This document shows positions 44,584 to 54,452 of a DNA stretch of 64,000 bases, one piece after another. Numbering within the stretch: the first letter of the stretch is position 1; each line of letters starts with the position of its first letter. This DNA comes from JACVRW01 sp963819635 (GTDB taxonomy: Bacteria > Actinomycetota > Thermoleophilia > Solirubrobacterales > Thermoleophilaceae): the NCBI GenBank assembly GCA_963819635.1, contig CAWFWX010000007.1, forward strand, positions 1 to 64,000, written 5' to 3'. A program made the position numbers and the translations under genes. The notes under the pieces are model-generated. The model saw only the letters and a program-made list of their open reading frames with translations, was not told the DNA's origin and searched no databases.

Positions 44584-46583
44584 ATGTTCAGAATTACTTG
44601 GCAAACAGCTGCCGCGTGTGCCGTCGCTTGTGGCTGGCTTGCGGCTGTCCCGTCAGCGTTCGGAGCCATGGCTTACGAGCGCACCGACTTCCAGGTTGGA
44701 ACCGGCCCGAGCGGCGTGATCGTTGGTGACTTCGACCGCGATGGTCATCGCGACATGGCCACCTCGAACTTCTCCTCGAACGACGTGTCCGTTCGGCTCG
44801 GGAATGGCCTGGGCGGGCTCGGGTCCGCCGTGAACTACCTCGTCGGCGGGGGTCCGTCGTCGCTTGCGAGCGGCGACCTCGACCACGACGGCGATCCGGA
44901 CATCGTCACCGCGAACCACGACACGAACAATGTGTCCGTCCTGCCGAATCTCGGCAACGGCCAGTTTGCGCACTCGTCGCACACGCACGTCGGGATCGGC
45001 CCCAGCGCGATCTCCCTGGTCGACCTGACGGGCGATGGCAACCTCGACATCGTGACCGCCAACGCCGGCGCCAATACCGTGTCGGTGCTGGTCGGCAACG
45101 GCGGAGGCGGCACGGATCCGGCGGTCGACTATGTCGTGGGCCCGACTCCGCAGTCGATTGCTACCGGCGACTTCAACGAAGACGGGCTGGTCGACCTGGC
45201 GATCGCCAACGCCGGTGACGCGACGATCGCGGGCAGCATCTCACTCCTCACCAACGATGCCGCGCACCCCGGCAGTTTACTTGCCGCGGTGTCCCTTTCC
45301 ACCGCCACCTACCCTCACTCGATCGCGGCCGGCGACTTCAACGGCGACGGCGCCGTCGACCTGGCGACCGGTAACTTCCTGTTCGGCAGGATTGTCTTCA
45401 TCCCCTCCCCCGGCATCGTGTTCCGCGGCGCTGCCGATGTGCGGGTTTACATCAACAATGGCAGCGGTGGTTTCGCGGCGGGCGGAACGACGGTCGTGTC
45501 CGGCTCCGACTTCGGCGGGTTCAACCCACGTGGGCTCGCCACCGCGGATCTGGATGGCGACGGCAACGACGACCTTGCTGTCGCCGGTGTGGCGCCGACC
45601 ATCGAACACGCTCCCGCCCCACCGACATTCCAGGGCACGGCGTCAGTGTTGCTAGCCGGCGACGGCGTCGGCTTCGCACAGAAGGGCTCCTTCGCTGTCG
45701 GGCTGGACCCGCGATCCGTCGCGATCGGCGACTTCGATGGCCACTATCAGCCTGACATCGTGATCGCCAACGCAAGGAGCAACACCGTGTCGCTCCTGCG
45801 GTCACTCTCGCCCCCGGTGGTCAGCCAGTCGCCAGGCCGCGTCGAGTTCGACGACCAGACGGTCGGGACGAGGTCGGCGTCGCGTTCGGTGACGGTTACG
45901 AACACCGGCGACCAGGCGTTGCATGTCTCGGCGGTGAGGTTGGCGGGTGTAGTGGACGACGAGTTCACGATCAGCGGCGAGGACTGCACTGCCGACCCGC
46001 TTCCTCATTCGGGTAGCTGCACGATCCGCGTCAGGTTCTCGCCCGTGGCGGAGGGACCGAACACCGCGGCGGTGCAGATCCAGAGCGACGCCCTGAACAA
46101 CGCGGCGCCCGTGACGCTCGTCGGCAACGGGACCGCGATGTCCGGTGAGCCAGGGACCCCCGGCGAGCCTGGACCCCCGGGGCCAGCCGGGCCCACCGGG
46201 CCGGCGGGTTCCGCCGGACCAGCAGGTCCCACGGGTCCCGCCGGATCGGCAGGTCCCACAGGGCCGCGCGGTGCGACAGGCCCTCAAGGCCCGCCCGGCC
46301 AGGTGATCTGCCGCAACAACAAGGCAGCCAAGCTGGCCTGCGACCTGATGTTCCCGCCCGGTACCTGGAAGGTCGCCGGCGCGGCGACGACGGCGCGCGT
46401 GACGCTGTCACGTGACGGCCGCGTGTACGCGCGCGGCAAGGCGCGCCTGTGGGCGAAGGCAGGCGTCTGCGCCTCCGGCTCGAGCTGCTCAGGCGGCCGC
46501 GGCCCGGCACGTACCGCCTGGCGCTCAAGCTCGACGGCGGCAGGTACGCCACGGTGCTGCGCCGCACAATCCGGATCGGCTGA
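44584..46583 (+). CDS. secreted FG-GAP/VCBS repeat protein with collagen-like region (one frame change)
   Basis: About 665 codons. Signal peptide (ITWQTAAACAVACGWLAAVP) is followed by seven FG-GAP-type repeats with calcium-binding D-x-D-x-D-G motifs (VGDFDRDGHRDM, SGDLDHDGDPDI, AGDFNGDGAVDL and others), a probable beta-propeller. A choice-of-anchor/ASPM-like immunoglobulin domain follows (VEFDDQTVGTRSASRSVTVT). Then come 17 Gly-X-Y triplets (46144-46296), and a short beta-rich end in another frame after 46480. Likely a surface or matrix protein. Confidence 0.85.
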
Positions 46584-46602
46584 GCCGAGCGGGCCCAGTT
46601 CG

Positions 46603-46632
46603 AGCAGCGGCGCCCCCAGGGGCGCCGCTGCT
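46603..46632 (+). terminator. strong hairpin after the FG-GAP gene
   Basis: A 12-bp perfect stem (AGCAGCGGCGCC pairing with GGCGCCGCTGCT) with a six-base loop, 20 bases after the stop. No T run follows, as is common in GC-rich actinobacteria. It also marks the right end of the gene-bearing part of the tRNA-flanked segment. Confidence 0.75.
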
Positions 46633-46704
46633 GTGAAATTTGAACCACGGCTCGATGACGCGCCGGCCCTGCACGCAGGAAACCCTGGCAATTGCGGGGC
46701 CTTT

Positions 46705-46780
<76 letters not shown>

Positions 46781-46874
46781 CCGGGTGGAGAGGGTAGCGG
46801 GCGTCTCGGCACTGGAGCGGCGCGAGCTCCACACGAAACCGGACGTATTTTCCCGTTTCGTGAGGAGCTTGAAA

Positions 46875-46963
46875 CGGAGAGGGAGGGATTCGAACCCTCG
46901 ATGGAGGTTGCCCCCCATACTCGCTTAGCAGGCGAGTGCCTTCAGCCACTCGGCCACCTCTCC
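46875..46963 (-). tRNA. tRNA-Ser (GCT)
   Basis: Long-variable-arm tRNA on the minus strand. Acceptor GGAGAGG/CCTCTCC, anticodon stem ACTCG with loop containing GCT, a variable arm, and T-arm GGTTCGAATCC. Reads AGC/AGT codons. Confidence 0.95.
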
Positions 46964-46987
46964 CGGGGGCCGATGGTAGCCGATGGG

Positions 46988-47606
46988 CTAGGCGAGCACG
47001 CCCTCCAGCCGCAGCAGGAACTCCTTGCGCTCGACACCGCCGGTGTAGCCGCCGAGCGCGCCGCCGCTGCGGAGCACGCGGTGGCACGGCACCACGACCG
47101 GCATCGGGTTCGCCCCCAGCGCGTTGCCCGCGGCACGCACCGCCCGCGGGCTGCCGGCCTCGGTCGCCACGCCGGCGTAGGTGCTCGTCTCCCCGAAGCC
47201 GATGCGAGCGGTGGCCTGGAGGACACGGGTCTGTGAACCCCGCGGTCATCGCCCAGTCGATCGGGAGGTCGAAGTCCTTGCGCCGGCCCTCGAAGTACTC
47301 GTCGAGCTGGCGCCGCTCGGCGTCCAGCCGCGCGGGCGCCTCGAGCACGCGCGGGGAGAGCTTCCGCGCCAGCTGCTCGAGGACGTCGTCCGCGAAGCCC
47401 GAGTAGGCGACGCGCACCAGCCCTCGGGGAGTGGACGCGACCACCAGCTCGCCGAGCGGGGAGCCGACCGTCGCGTAGGCCACGTCGAGCAGGCCCTCCT
47501 CGGCCGCGCGCTCGGCGAGGAGCCGGTCGAGCTCGGGGTCGGGTGGCGCGGCGGCCGAGCCGCGAAGCGCGGCCTCCAGCTCGTTGATCGTGGGCTGTTC
47601 GTTCAT
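46988..47606 (-). CDS. ogt: methylated-DNA--protein-cysteine methyltransferase (one frame change)
   Basis: About 206 codons. The C-terminal domain has VVVPCHRVLRSGGALGGYTG, with the acceptor Cys in PCHR, and ends LLRLEGVLA. The N-terminal domain (VGSPLGELVVASTPRGLVRV) lies in another frame; the shift is near 47230. It repairs O6-methylguanine by moving the methyl group to its own cysteine. It follows the sigma-factor gene with little or no gap. Confidence 0.88.
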
Positions 47607-47619
47607 GCGGTCCATCCTT

Positions 47620-48076
47620 CTCTCAGAGCTTCTCAGTCCTTCGAAGACGTTTCGGCGAGCCGCGTCCTCCGACGACTCGAGCAGGCGCGGCGAGTTCGTC
47701 ATAGGGCATGCCGAGCACGGTGCGGCAGAACGACCGCGGTGCGCTGCTTCGGAGGCAGCGAACGCACGGCAGCCCAGAGCTCGGGCTCCTCGGCGATGGC
47801 GACAGCGGCGGGCGACCGCCCGCTCGGGCACCGACTCGACCGGCACCGGCCGCCGCCGCGCGCGCGGTGGAGGTCGATCGCCTTGTTCTGGGCGATTCGG
47901 AGCAGCCAGGCGCGCAGGTTGTCGGCGCGGCGCAGCTTCGGGTAGGCGCGCAGGGCGGCGATCCAGGTCTCCTGGAAGCAGTCGTCGGCTTCGGCCGGCC
48001 CGGCGCTCGCCACGCAGAAGCGGTAGACGTCGAGGCGGTGCTCCTCGAGGAGGGCCTGGAACGGCGGAAGCTTCAC
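47620..48076 (-). CDS. ECF-type RNA polymerase sigma factor (frame disrupted)
   Basis: About 150 codons from GTG 48076. Region 2: FQALLEEHRLDVYRFC and ADDCFQETWIAALRAYPKLR, then NLRAWLLRIAQNKAIDLHRA. Region 4: ELWAAVRSLPPKQRTAVVL, then MPYDELAALLESSEDAARRN after frame changes near 47850, 47720 and 47690. The 3' end is uncertain. It lies directly between an L,D-transpeptidase fusion and ogt, all leftward; no anti-sigma factor is adjacent. Confidence 0.8.
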
Positions 48077-48111
48077 GTCAAGGGAACGCTCGCAGAACGT
48101 CCGCTGTGAGA

Positions 48112-49586
48112 TCAGGCGCGGATGAAGACCGGCGCGCCGAGCGGGATCGTCCGGATCAGCCAGCGGGCTGTGCCGGAGGAGATGCGCATGCAGCCGAGGC
48201 TCACCGGCTGTCCGATGCTCGACTCGTCGCTCGTGGCGTGCACGGCGAGGCGGTCGCCGCCGGGCCAGTAGTCCGGCAAGCCGGGTCTGGTGGCCGGTCA
48301 GGGCGAGCACGCAGCAGCCGTAGGGCGAGGCCTTGTCGGTGACGCGCAGCTTGTCGGTCACGCTGAAGCGGCCCTTCGGCGTGGGGTTCGCGGCCCTGCC
48401 GATCGCGATCCTCATCTTGCGGATCGTCTTCCCGTCCTGGCGTACGAGCAGCCTGCGCTTGGAGAGGTCCGCGTGGAGCGACCAGTTGACGCAGTCCGTC
48501 TGCGCCTGGTCGCGCCGCATCCACGCGATCTCGCCGTTGCGGAGCTCCGGCGCCTGCACGCCGAGCCAGTCGCCCCGCTGCTCCACCACGCCGAGCACGC
48601 GCGGCGAGCCCCACTCGGTGCGCGGCGTGATCCTCACTCGCTTGGCGCCGCCGGGCTCGCGGCGGAGCACGATCGGACCGGGCACCGCCGGCGGTCGAGT
48701 AGCAGGAGACCGTCTTCGGATCGGTCGGGAAGGGCGCGGCAAGCGGGCCGCCCCTGTCGGGGATGAAGTGGCGGGTGCCGTCGTCCCCGCCGCCGCCGCC
48801 GGACTGCACGATGCGGGTGCTCGTGTCACCGAACTGCGTGGCGCCGACCACGCCCGCAGCGCCCACGAGCGATGCGATCCCGAGACCGAACAGCGCCACC
48901 GGCAGGGTGCGCTTCGGCGCGTCGGACGCCTCGGCCTCGCGCGCGGCGAGCATCTCGAGGACGGGCTCGCCGGCGGCGGCTGCGGCCGGTTGCGGCGCGG
49001 CGCCCGCGGGCTGCGCGAGCGGGGCCTCCGGCGGCTCGCCCTCGCGGCGGCTCGGCCCTCCGGCGGCTCGTGCCTCCGGCGGCTCTGCCTCGGGCGCGGA
49101 CGGCGCCGGCGCGGCGACTTCCTCCGCGGCGGGCGTCCCGTTCCCGGACGCGTCGGCGGGCGCCTCGGGCGCCGCCTCCTTCTCGGCCTCCGCGGCCTCC
49201 TCCTCCGCCTGAGCCGGCACCGGCGCGAGCGCGGGCCCGCTGGCCTTGATCTCGGCGTCGTCGGGCGGCGGCACCGCGGTGAGCCGGCCGCCTCCGGCGC
49301 TGACGGCGAACTCATCGCCGACCGTGGCTGCGACCGCGCTCCAGGTCTCGGCCTCGAGCAGAGCCTTCAGCACCGCGCCGAGGTCCTCACCGCGCTGGAG
49401 CTCGAGCTCGTCGGCGAGCTTCTCGATCGCCCGCGCGCGGCGGCGGGCGACCTCGGTCGGCTCGCACTCGTACAGGCGGCCGAGCGCCTCGTCCGGCACC
49501 CGGCGCCGAAGCGACAGCGAGAGCAGCTCGCGGTCACGCGGGTGGATGCGGTCGAGCGCCTGGGCGAGCTGTTCTGGACGAATCAC
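48112..49586 (-). CDS. membrane L,D-transpeptidase with N-terminal sigma-region-4-like helices (frame disrupted)
   Basis: About 490 codons. Residues 1-80 (VIRPEQLAQALDRIHPRDRE, LRRRVPDEALGRLYECEPTE, VARRRARAIEKLADELE) resemble a sigma region 4 or related helix-turn-helix. A long Ala/Pro/Glu linker precedes a membrane helix (LPVALFGLGIASLVGAAGVV). Outside the cell, a YkuD domain ends with HATSDESSIGQPVSLGCMRI, including the catalytic SxGCxR Cys. Frame changes near 48690 and 48275. It would cross-link peptidoglycan; the cytoplasmic part suggests a regulatory link. Confidence 0.8.
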
Positions 49587-49692
49587 TCTGGGTCTTCCCC
49601 GCGCGCGGGCAGCGTCGGGCAACCCCCGCAGGCGGCTCTTCAAGCGTACTCAGTGCTCATGTCGGAGCCGCAAGGTAGCGTCGGCCCTGCGA

Positions 49693-49941
49693 GTGCTGGC
49701 CTTCGTCTATCTCCTCCGCTGCGCGGACGGCACGCTCTACTGCGGGTGGTCGACCGACCCCCACCGGCGCCTCGAGCAGCACCAGGCGGGCAGCGCCAGC
49801 CGCTACACACGCTCGCGCAGGCCGGTGGAGCTCGTATGGACGCTCGAATGCGCCACGCGCTCGGAGGCCATGCGCGAGGAGGCGCGGATCAAGCGACTGC
49901 CCGCGGCCGAGAAGCGCGTCCTGGCCGCCGGCCGGAGCTAG
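49693..49941 (+). CDS. GIY-YIG nuclease-domain protein (UPF0213-like)
   Basis: Eighty-two residues: FVYLLRCADGTLYCGWSTDP matches the GIY-YIG core (the variant VYLLRC...LYCG), followed by RRLEQHQAGSASRYTRSRRP and the conserved EAMREEARIKRLP. Small single-domain members act in DNA repair or are uncharacterised. GTG 49693 is the best start. Confidence 0.88.
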   Translation: MLAFVYLLRCADGTLYCGWSTDPHRRLEQHQAGSASRYTRSRRPVELVWTLECATRSEAMREEARIKRLPAAEKRVLAAGRS

Positions 49942-49945
49942 GCGG

Positions 49946-50053
49946 CTACCAGGCCTGGCCCTGCCCGCAGGCCGGGCAGGTCACGCACGTGGAGACGGCC
50001 GCCGTGAACGACTTCCCGCACTCGCACGTGTAGAGGGCTGAGTCCTCAGGCAC
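49946..50053 (-). CDS. tiny zinc-ribbon protein, 35 aa
   Basis: VPEDSALYTCECGKSFTAAV followed by STCVTCPACGQGQAW. The pattern CxC then CPxC fits a single zinc knuckle. GTG 50053 is the likely start; the longer frame upstream is Arg-rich and improbable. It ends four bases from the convergent GIY-YIG gene. Confidence 0.55.
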   Translation of the reverse strand: MPEDSALYTCECGKSFTAAVSTCVTCPACGQGQAW

Positions 50054-50201
50054 GGTGCTGCGCGGGCGTGGCCTCCGGGCGGCGCCCCGGCGGAGGAGGG
50101 GATGCGGTCGGTGGGAGCGGGAGCGGAGCAGGTGCGTGCGCATTGGTGCGGGCCACGTATTGGTTCGCCGCGTACCGCGAAGTCGCGCCTGCTCGGCGGA
50201 G

Positions 50202-50291
50202 CGGAGGGGGTGGGATTCGAACCCACGAGAGACCGGGATGGCCCCTAACGGTTTTCAAGACCGTCGCATTCGACCGCTCTGCCACCCCTCC
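50202..50291 (-). tRNA. tRNA-Ser (TGA)
   Basis: Long-variable-arm tRNA on the minus strand. Acceptor GGAGGGG/CCCCTCC, anticodon stem CGGT with loop CTTGAAA (anticodon TGA), variable arm, T-arm GGTTCGAATCC. Reads TCN codons ending in A or G. Confidence 0.95.
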
Positions 50292-50333
50292 GTGCTCTCC
50301 AATCGTAGGTGCGCGGGCGCGTAGGCTGCACGC

Positions 50334-51744
50334 GTGCAGCCGGCCGACATCCGCCGCTCCTACGCGGACGCCGAGCCGCGCCCGTTCTGGCTGACGCACG
50401 ACGACCGCGCCGGCGCCGGCCGATCCGCTCGAGGGCGTGCGGGAGGCCGACCTCGTGGTGATCGGCGGCGGCCTCACCGGGCTGTGGACCGCCCTGCTCG
50501 CCCGCGAGCGCGACCCGCAGCGCGAGGTCGTGCTGCTCGAGGGCGAGCGGATCGCGTTCGGCGCCACCGGGCGCAACGGCGGGTTCATGGACGCCTCGCT
50601 CACGCACGGGATCGAGAACGGCGTGGCTCGCTGGCCCGACGAGATGGTCGAGCTCGAGAAGCTCGGCGTCGAGAACTTCGAGGCCATCAAGGAGGCGATG
50701 GACCGCCACGGGATCGACGCCGGCTTCGAGGAGACGGGCGAGCTGGCCTTCGCCACCGCGCCGTACCAGGCCGAGTGGATCGCGGAGATCGTCGAGACCG
50801 CTCAGCGCTACGGCTGGCGCGCCGAGGGCTGGAGCGCCGAGCAGGCCCGCGAGGAGGTGCACTCGCCCACCTACCACGGCGCGGCCTACCTGCCGGACGG
50901 GCGCGCGGTGGTCGACCCGGCGCGGCTCGCCTGGGGGCTCGCGGCGGCCGCCGCCGCGGGCGGCGTCTGCGTCTACGAGGGCAGCCCCGTGACCTCGCTC
51001 GAGCGCGACGGCGACTCCGGTGGTCGCGGCCACCCCGGCGGGCCGGGTCCGCGCCCGCCGCGTGGTGCTCGCCACCAGCGCCTTCCCGCCGCTCGTGCGC
51101 GCGATCCGGCGCTACGTGGTGCCGGTCTACGACTACGTGCTCGTGACCGAGCCGCTCGACCGCGGAGCGGCGCGAGTCGCTCGGCTGGGCGCGCGCGCCA
51201 GGGGCTGACCGACATGGCCAACCAGTTCCACTACTACCGGCTGACGAGCGACGACCGCATCCTGTGGGGCGGCTACGACGCCGTCTACAACTTCCGCAAC
51301 GGCATGGGCCCCCACCTCGACGAGCGGCCCGAGCCACCTTCGAGCTGCTCGCCGACGCACTTCTTCGAGACGTTCCCCCAGCTCGAGGGCGTGCGCTTCA
51401 CCCACCGCTGGGGCGGCGCGATCGACACCTGCTCGCGCTTCTCGGTGATGTTCGGGAAGGTGCTCGGCGGCCGCGGCGTGTTCGCGGTCGGCTACACCGG
51501 GCTCGGCGTGGCGGCCAGCCGCTTCGGCGCCCAGGTGGCGCTCGACCTGGTCGACGGCCACGACACCGAGCGCACCCGGCTCGGCATGGTGCGGAGCAAG
51601 CCGGTGCCCTTCCCGCCCGAGCCGCTGCGCTGGGCCGGCATCACGCTGACGCGCCGCGCGCTGGCGAAGGCCGACCGCAACGGCGGCCGCCGCGGCCCCT
51701 GGCTGAAGACGCTAGACCGGCTGGGAATGGGCTTCGACAGCTGA
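50334..51744 (+). CDS. FAD-dependent amine/amino-acid oxidase (DadA/PuuB-like, frame disrupted)
   Basis: About 470 codons. The dinucleotide-binding motif ADLVVIGGGLTGLWTALLAR and LLEGERIAFGATGRNGGFMD are typical of the DAO superfamily, close to gamma-glutamylputrescine oxidase. The middle carries several frame changes (near 50425, 51010, 51190, 51340), and the C-terminal FAVGYTGLGVAASRFGAQVA closes the FAD site. It oxidises an amine or N-methyl amino acid. It starts at GTG 50334, divergent from tRNA-Ser. Confidence 0.85.
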
Positions 51745-52974
51745 GGGCGCCCCGAACGGGTGCAGCACGGACGGGAATCTCGACCGTCCCGTCCTCGCGC
51801 TGGTGGTTCTCGGCGATCGCGATGATCGTCCGCCCCACCGCCACCGCCGTGCCGTTCAGCGTGTGCACGTGGCGCGGCGCGCGCGCCCTCCTCGGGCGCG
51901 GTGGCGCACGTCGAGGCGGCGCGCCTGGATAGTCGGTCGTGTTCGAGCAGGAGGTGAGCTCGCGGAAGCGCTCCTGCCCGGGCAGCCACGCCTCGAGGTC
52001 GTACTTCTTGGCGGCCGAGTTGCCCAGGTCGTCGACCGCGATGTTCACCACGCGGTACGGGATGCCGAGCGCCTGCAGGATCTCCTCCTCGATCGCGAGC
52101 AGCCGCTCGTGCTCGGCCTGCGACTCCTCCGGCTCGACGAACGTGAACATCTCGACCTTGTCGAACTGGTGCACCCGGAAGATGCCCTGGGTGTCCTTGC
52201 CGGCCGCGCCGGCCTCGCGCCGGAAGCAGGACGAGAAGCCGGCGTAGCGGCGCGGCAGCCGGCCCGGAGCGAGGATCTCGCCCGCGTGCAGCGAGGCGAG
52301 CGGCACCTCGCTCGTGCCGGCCAGGAACAGCTCGTCGTCGGGCACGCGGTAGATCTGCTGCTCGGTGTCCGGCAGCATGCCCGTGCCGAACAGCGCCTGC
52401 TCGCGCACCAGCACCGGCGGCACCACCGGCGTGAAGCCCTTGCCCTCGAGCAGCTCGAGCGCCCACTGACGAGCGCGAACTCGAGCCGCACCAGCGGTCC
52501 CTTCAGGTAGACGAAGCGCGAGCCCGCCACGCGCGCGCCCGCCTCGAGGTCGAGGTGCTCGCCGAGCAGCTCCACGTGGTTGCGCCCGGTGCGGCCCGCC
52601 TCGCCCTCCTCGCGCAGCACCTCGTCCTCGGCGGGCGCGGTCGGGTCGGGCAGGTTCGGCAGCGCCGCCAGGGCGGCTGCGCGACGCTCCTCCACGTCGC
52701 GCAGCTCCTCGTCGAGCTCGAGTTCTTCTCGCGCGCGGAGACGCGCCGACCTCGGCGATCGCCTCGGACGCGTCCTCCCCGGCGCGCTGCAGCTCGCCGA
52801 TCCGCTTCGAGGCCTCGTTCTTGCGCCGCCTCAGCTCCTCGAGCTCGGGCAGCAGCGCGCGCCGGCGCTCGTCGAGCTCGAGCGCCTCGTCGAGCAGCGC
52901 GACGTCGAAGCCGCGCCGGGCAGCGCCTCGCGCGCGGACTCCGGGTCCTCGCGGATCTCCCTGAGGTCGAGCAC
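51712..52974 (-). CDS. serS: seryl-tRNA synthetase (frame disrupted)
   Basis: Class II synthetase. N-terminal coiled-coil arm (RRRKNEASKRIGELQRAGED), motif 2 (FSSCFRREAGAAGKDTQGIF), followed by RVHQFDKVEMFTFVEPE, and motif 3 region (NGTAVAVGRTIIAIAENHQR). Start GTG 52974 gives VLDLREIREDPE, the usual beginning. Frame changes near 52920, 52735, 52480 and 51930, all in an essential enzyme, so almost certainly sequence errors. The 3' end is approximate and overlaps the convergent oxidase gene. Charges tRNA-Ser. Confidence 0.9.
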
Positions 52975-52992
52975 GACGACCCCGCCCTCCGG

Positions 52993-53411
52993 CTACTCGC
53001 CGGTCTGGCCGGAGGAGGTCGGGTCGTTCGTCGCCGCTCTCCCCGCCGGAGTACTCGGCGAGGAAGTCGGCGACCGCCTCGGCGTCCTCGCCGACCACGA
53101 TGTTCGCGGGCATGAGTCGCCCGGAGAAGCCGCCGTTGCGGATCGCGAAGAGCACGTCGTCCCGGTCTCCTTGCGCACGTTGAAGTTCGGCCCGTTGGTG
53201 CGCTCGCCGCCCTGGAGCGACCCCGGCGGCTTGGAGCCGTAGGCGTTCGCGGCGTCGAGCGAGTGGCAGCCGGAGCAGCGCTCGTAGAAGAGCTCGGCGC
53301 CCTGGCGGGCGGTCTGCTGGTCCTCCGGGACCTCGATCTCGCCCCCGCAGCCGGCGAGCACGGCGGCGGCGGGCGCAGAGGATGGCGATCGGGCGGCCCA
53401 CGGCGGCGCAT
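52993..53411 (-). CDS. c-type cytochrome lipoprotein (frame disrupted)
   Basis: A small cytochrome c with lipobox (VLAGCGG), then GAELFYERCSGCHSLDAANA with the CxxCH heme site, and RLMPANIVVGEDAEAVADFL with the axial Met. I choose ATG 53411 because AGGGAG precedes it by eight bases; the ATG at 53428 overlaps the divergent gene's start codon. Frame changes near 53395, 53155 and 53035. It transfers electrons at the outer face of the membrane, perhaps to or from the neighbouring cupredoxin. Confidence 0.82.
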
Positions 53412-53426
53412 AGTATCCGCTCCCTC

Positions 53427-53802
53427 ATGCGACGCCTCGCCGTCCCCTGCCGCGATCCTGCGGTCGGCGGGTGCGGCGGCGACGATGACGGAGGCGAAGC
53501 CCGACAGCGTCACGGTGAACCCGAACACCAGCCTCCGGGTGAGGCGCGCGAGTACTCGTTCGACCCCGATCGGGTGGTGGTCCGCGGCGCCGGGCCGCTC
53601 ACGATCGAGCTGCGAACGACGGCGACCTCGCGCACAACCTGCGGCTGAGGCGCGACGGCGAGGAGGTCGGCGGCACCCCGGTTTTCCCGGGCGGCGGGTC
53701 GGCGGGGGCCGCGTGCAGCTGAGCCCGGCGACTACGAGATGGTCTGCACGGTCGGCGACCACGCGGAGCTCGGGCATGAAGGGCGAGCTCGAGGTGAAGT
53801 AG
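53427..53802 (+). CDS. cupredoxin-like lipoprotein (frame disrupted)
   Basis: About 120 codons. A Cys-Gly-Gly lipobox region (VGGCGGDDDGG) is followed by a beta-rich domain (EYSFDPDRVVVRGAGPLTIE), then a C-terminal copper-site pattern in which YEMVCTVGDHAELGMKGELE supplies Cys, His and Met ligands. Several frame changes lie between 53450 and 53780. Divergent from the cytochrome c gene, which suggests a shared electron-transfer role. Confidence 0.75.
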
Positions 53803-54290
53803 TGCCCCGACGGCGATCCGGTTCGCCGCCGATGCTGACGACCTCCGGGCGAATGCTTCGCCGGGGTCGTCGGCATTCGGCGGCGAAGGCCGCCGGTCCG
53901 GGCTCAGCACGCTGCTCGGCCTGAGCCGCTTGACCAGCCGCAGGCGGGTTCCGCTGTCGCCCGCGCGCAGCTCCACCTCGTCCATCATCAGCCGCATGAA
54001 CTCGAGCCCGCGGCCGCTCTCGGGCATGTCGCCGCGGCGCGTCACGCGCGGCACGAAGCGGCCGGTGTCGAGCACCTCGAAGACCAGCGCCCCGGACTCC
54101 TCGGTCACGAGGATGCGGATCGGGTCCTCCGGCGAGCTCGAGCCGTGCTGGATCGCGTTCGTGACCGCCTCGCTCAGGGCGAGCTTGACCTGGTAGCAGG
54201 CGTCCGAGGCGAGGCCGAACTCCACCGCCGCGCTCTCGGCGAAGTCGCGCGCCTCCTTCAGGCGCGCCAGGTCCGCGCTGATGGAATGCT
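53803..54290 (-). CDS. RsbW-like ATPase/anti-sigma kinase (boundaries approximate)
   Basis: HATPase_c fold: VKLALSEAVTNAIQHG is the N box, VFEVLDTGRFVP the G1 box, ESGRGLEFMRLMMDEVEL the G2 box. The N-terminal ARLKEARDFAESAAVEFGL lies in a frame that begins near 54290. The C-terminus after RLVKRLR runs into the cupredoxin gene and is uncertain. Such proteins bind and phosphorylate anti-anti-sigma factors or act as anti-sigma factors in stress signalling. Confidence 0.8.
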
Positions 54291-54452
54291 CCCGTCGGCG
54301 GAAGTGCGATCATCGGCGTTCGACGGGCTCGAACGCGGAAGTTTTCGCGCAATCCGTGATCCGGATCGCGGACCGCTGCGAAGAGAGAGGGCAGCGGGAG
54401 GCGGGGCCAACCCGGGCTCCGCCTCGTCTCGTTGCAAGAGGAGGACTCGCTC

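Noticed and set aside
46144..46296. The Gly-X-Y tract as a simple DNA repeat or CRISPR array
   Set aside because: Triplets vary at the DNA level and stay in the reading frame; there is no repeat-spacer structure. I found no CRISPR array anywhere in the window.
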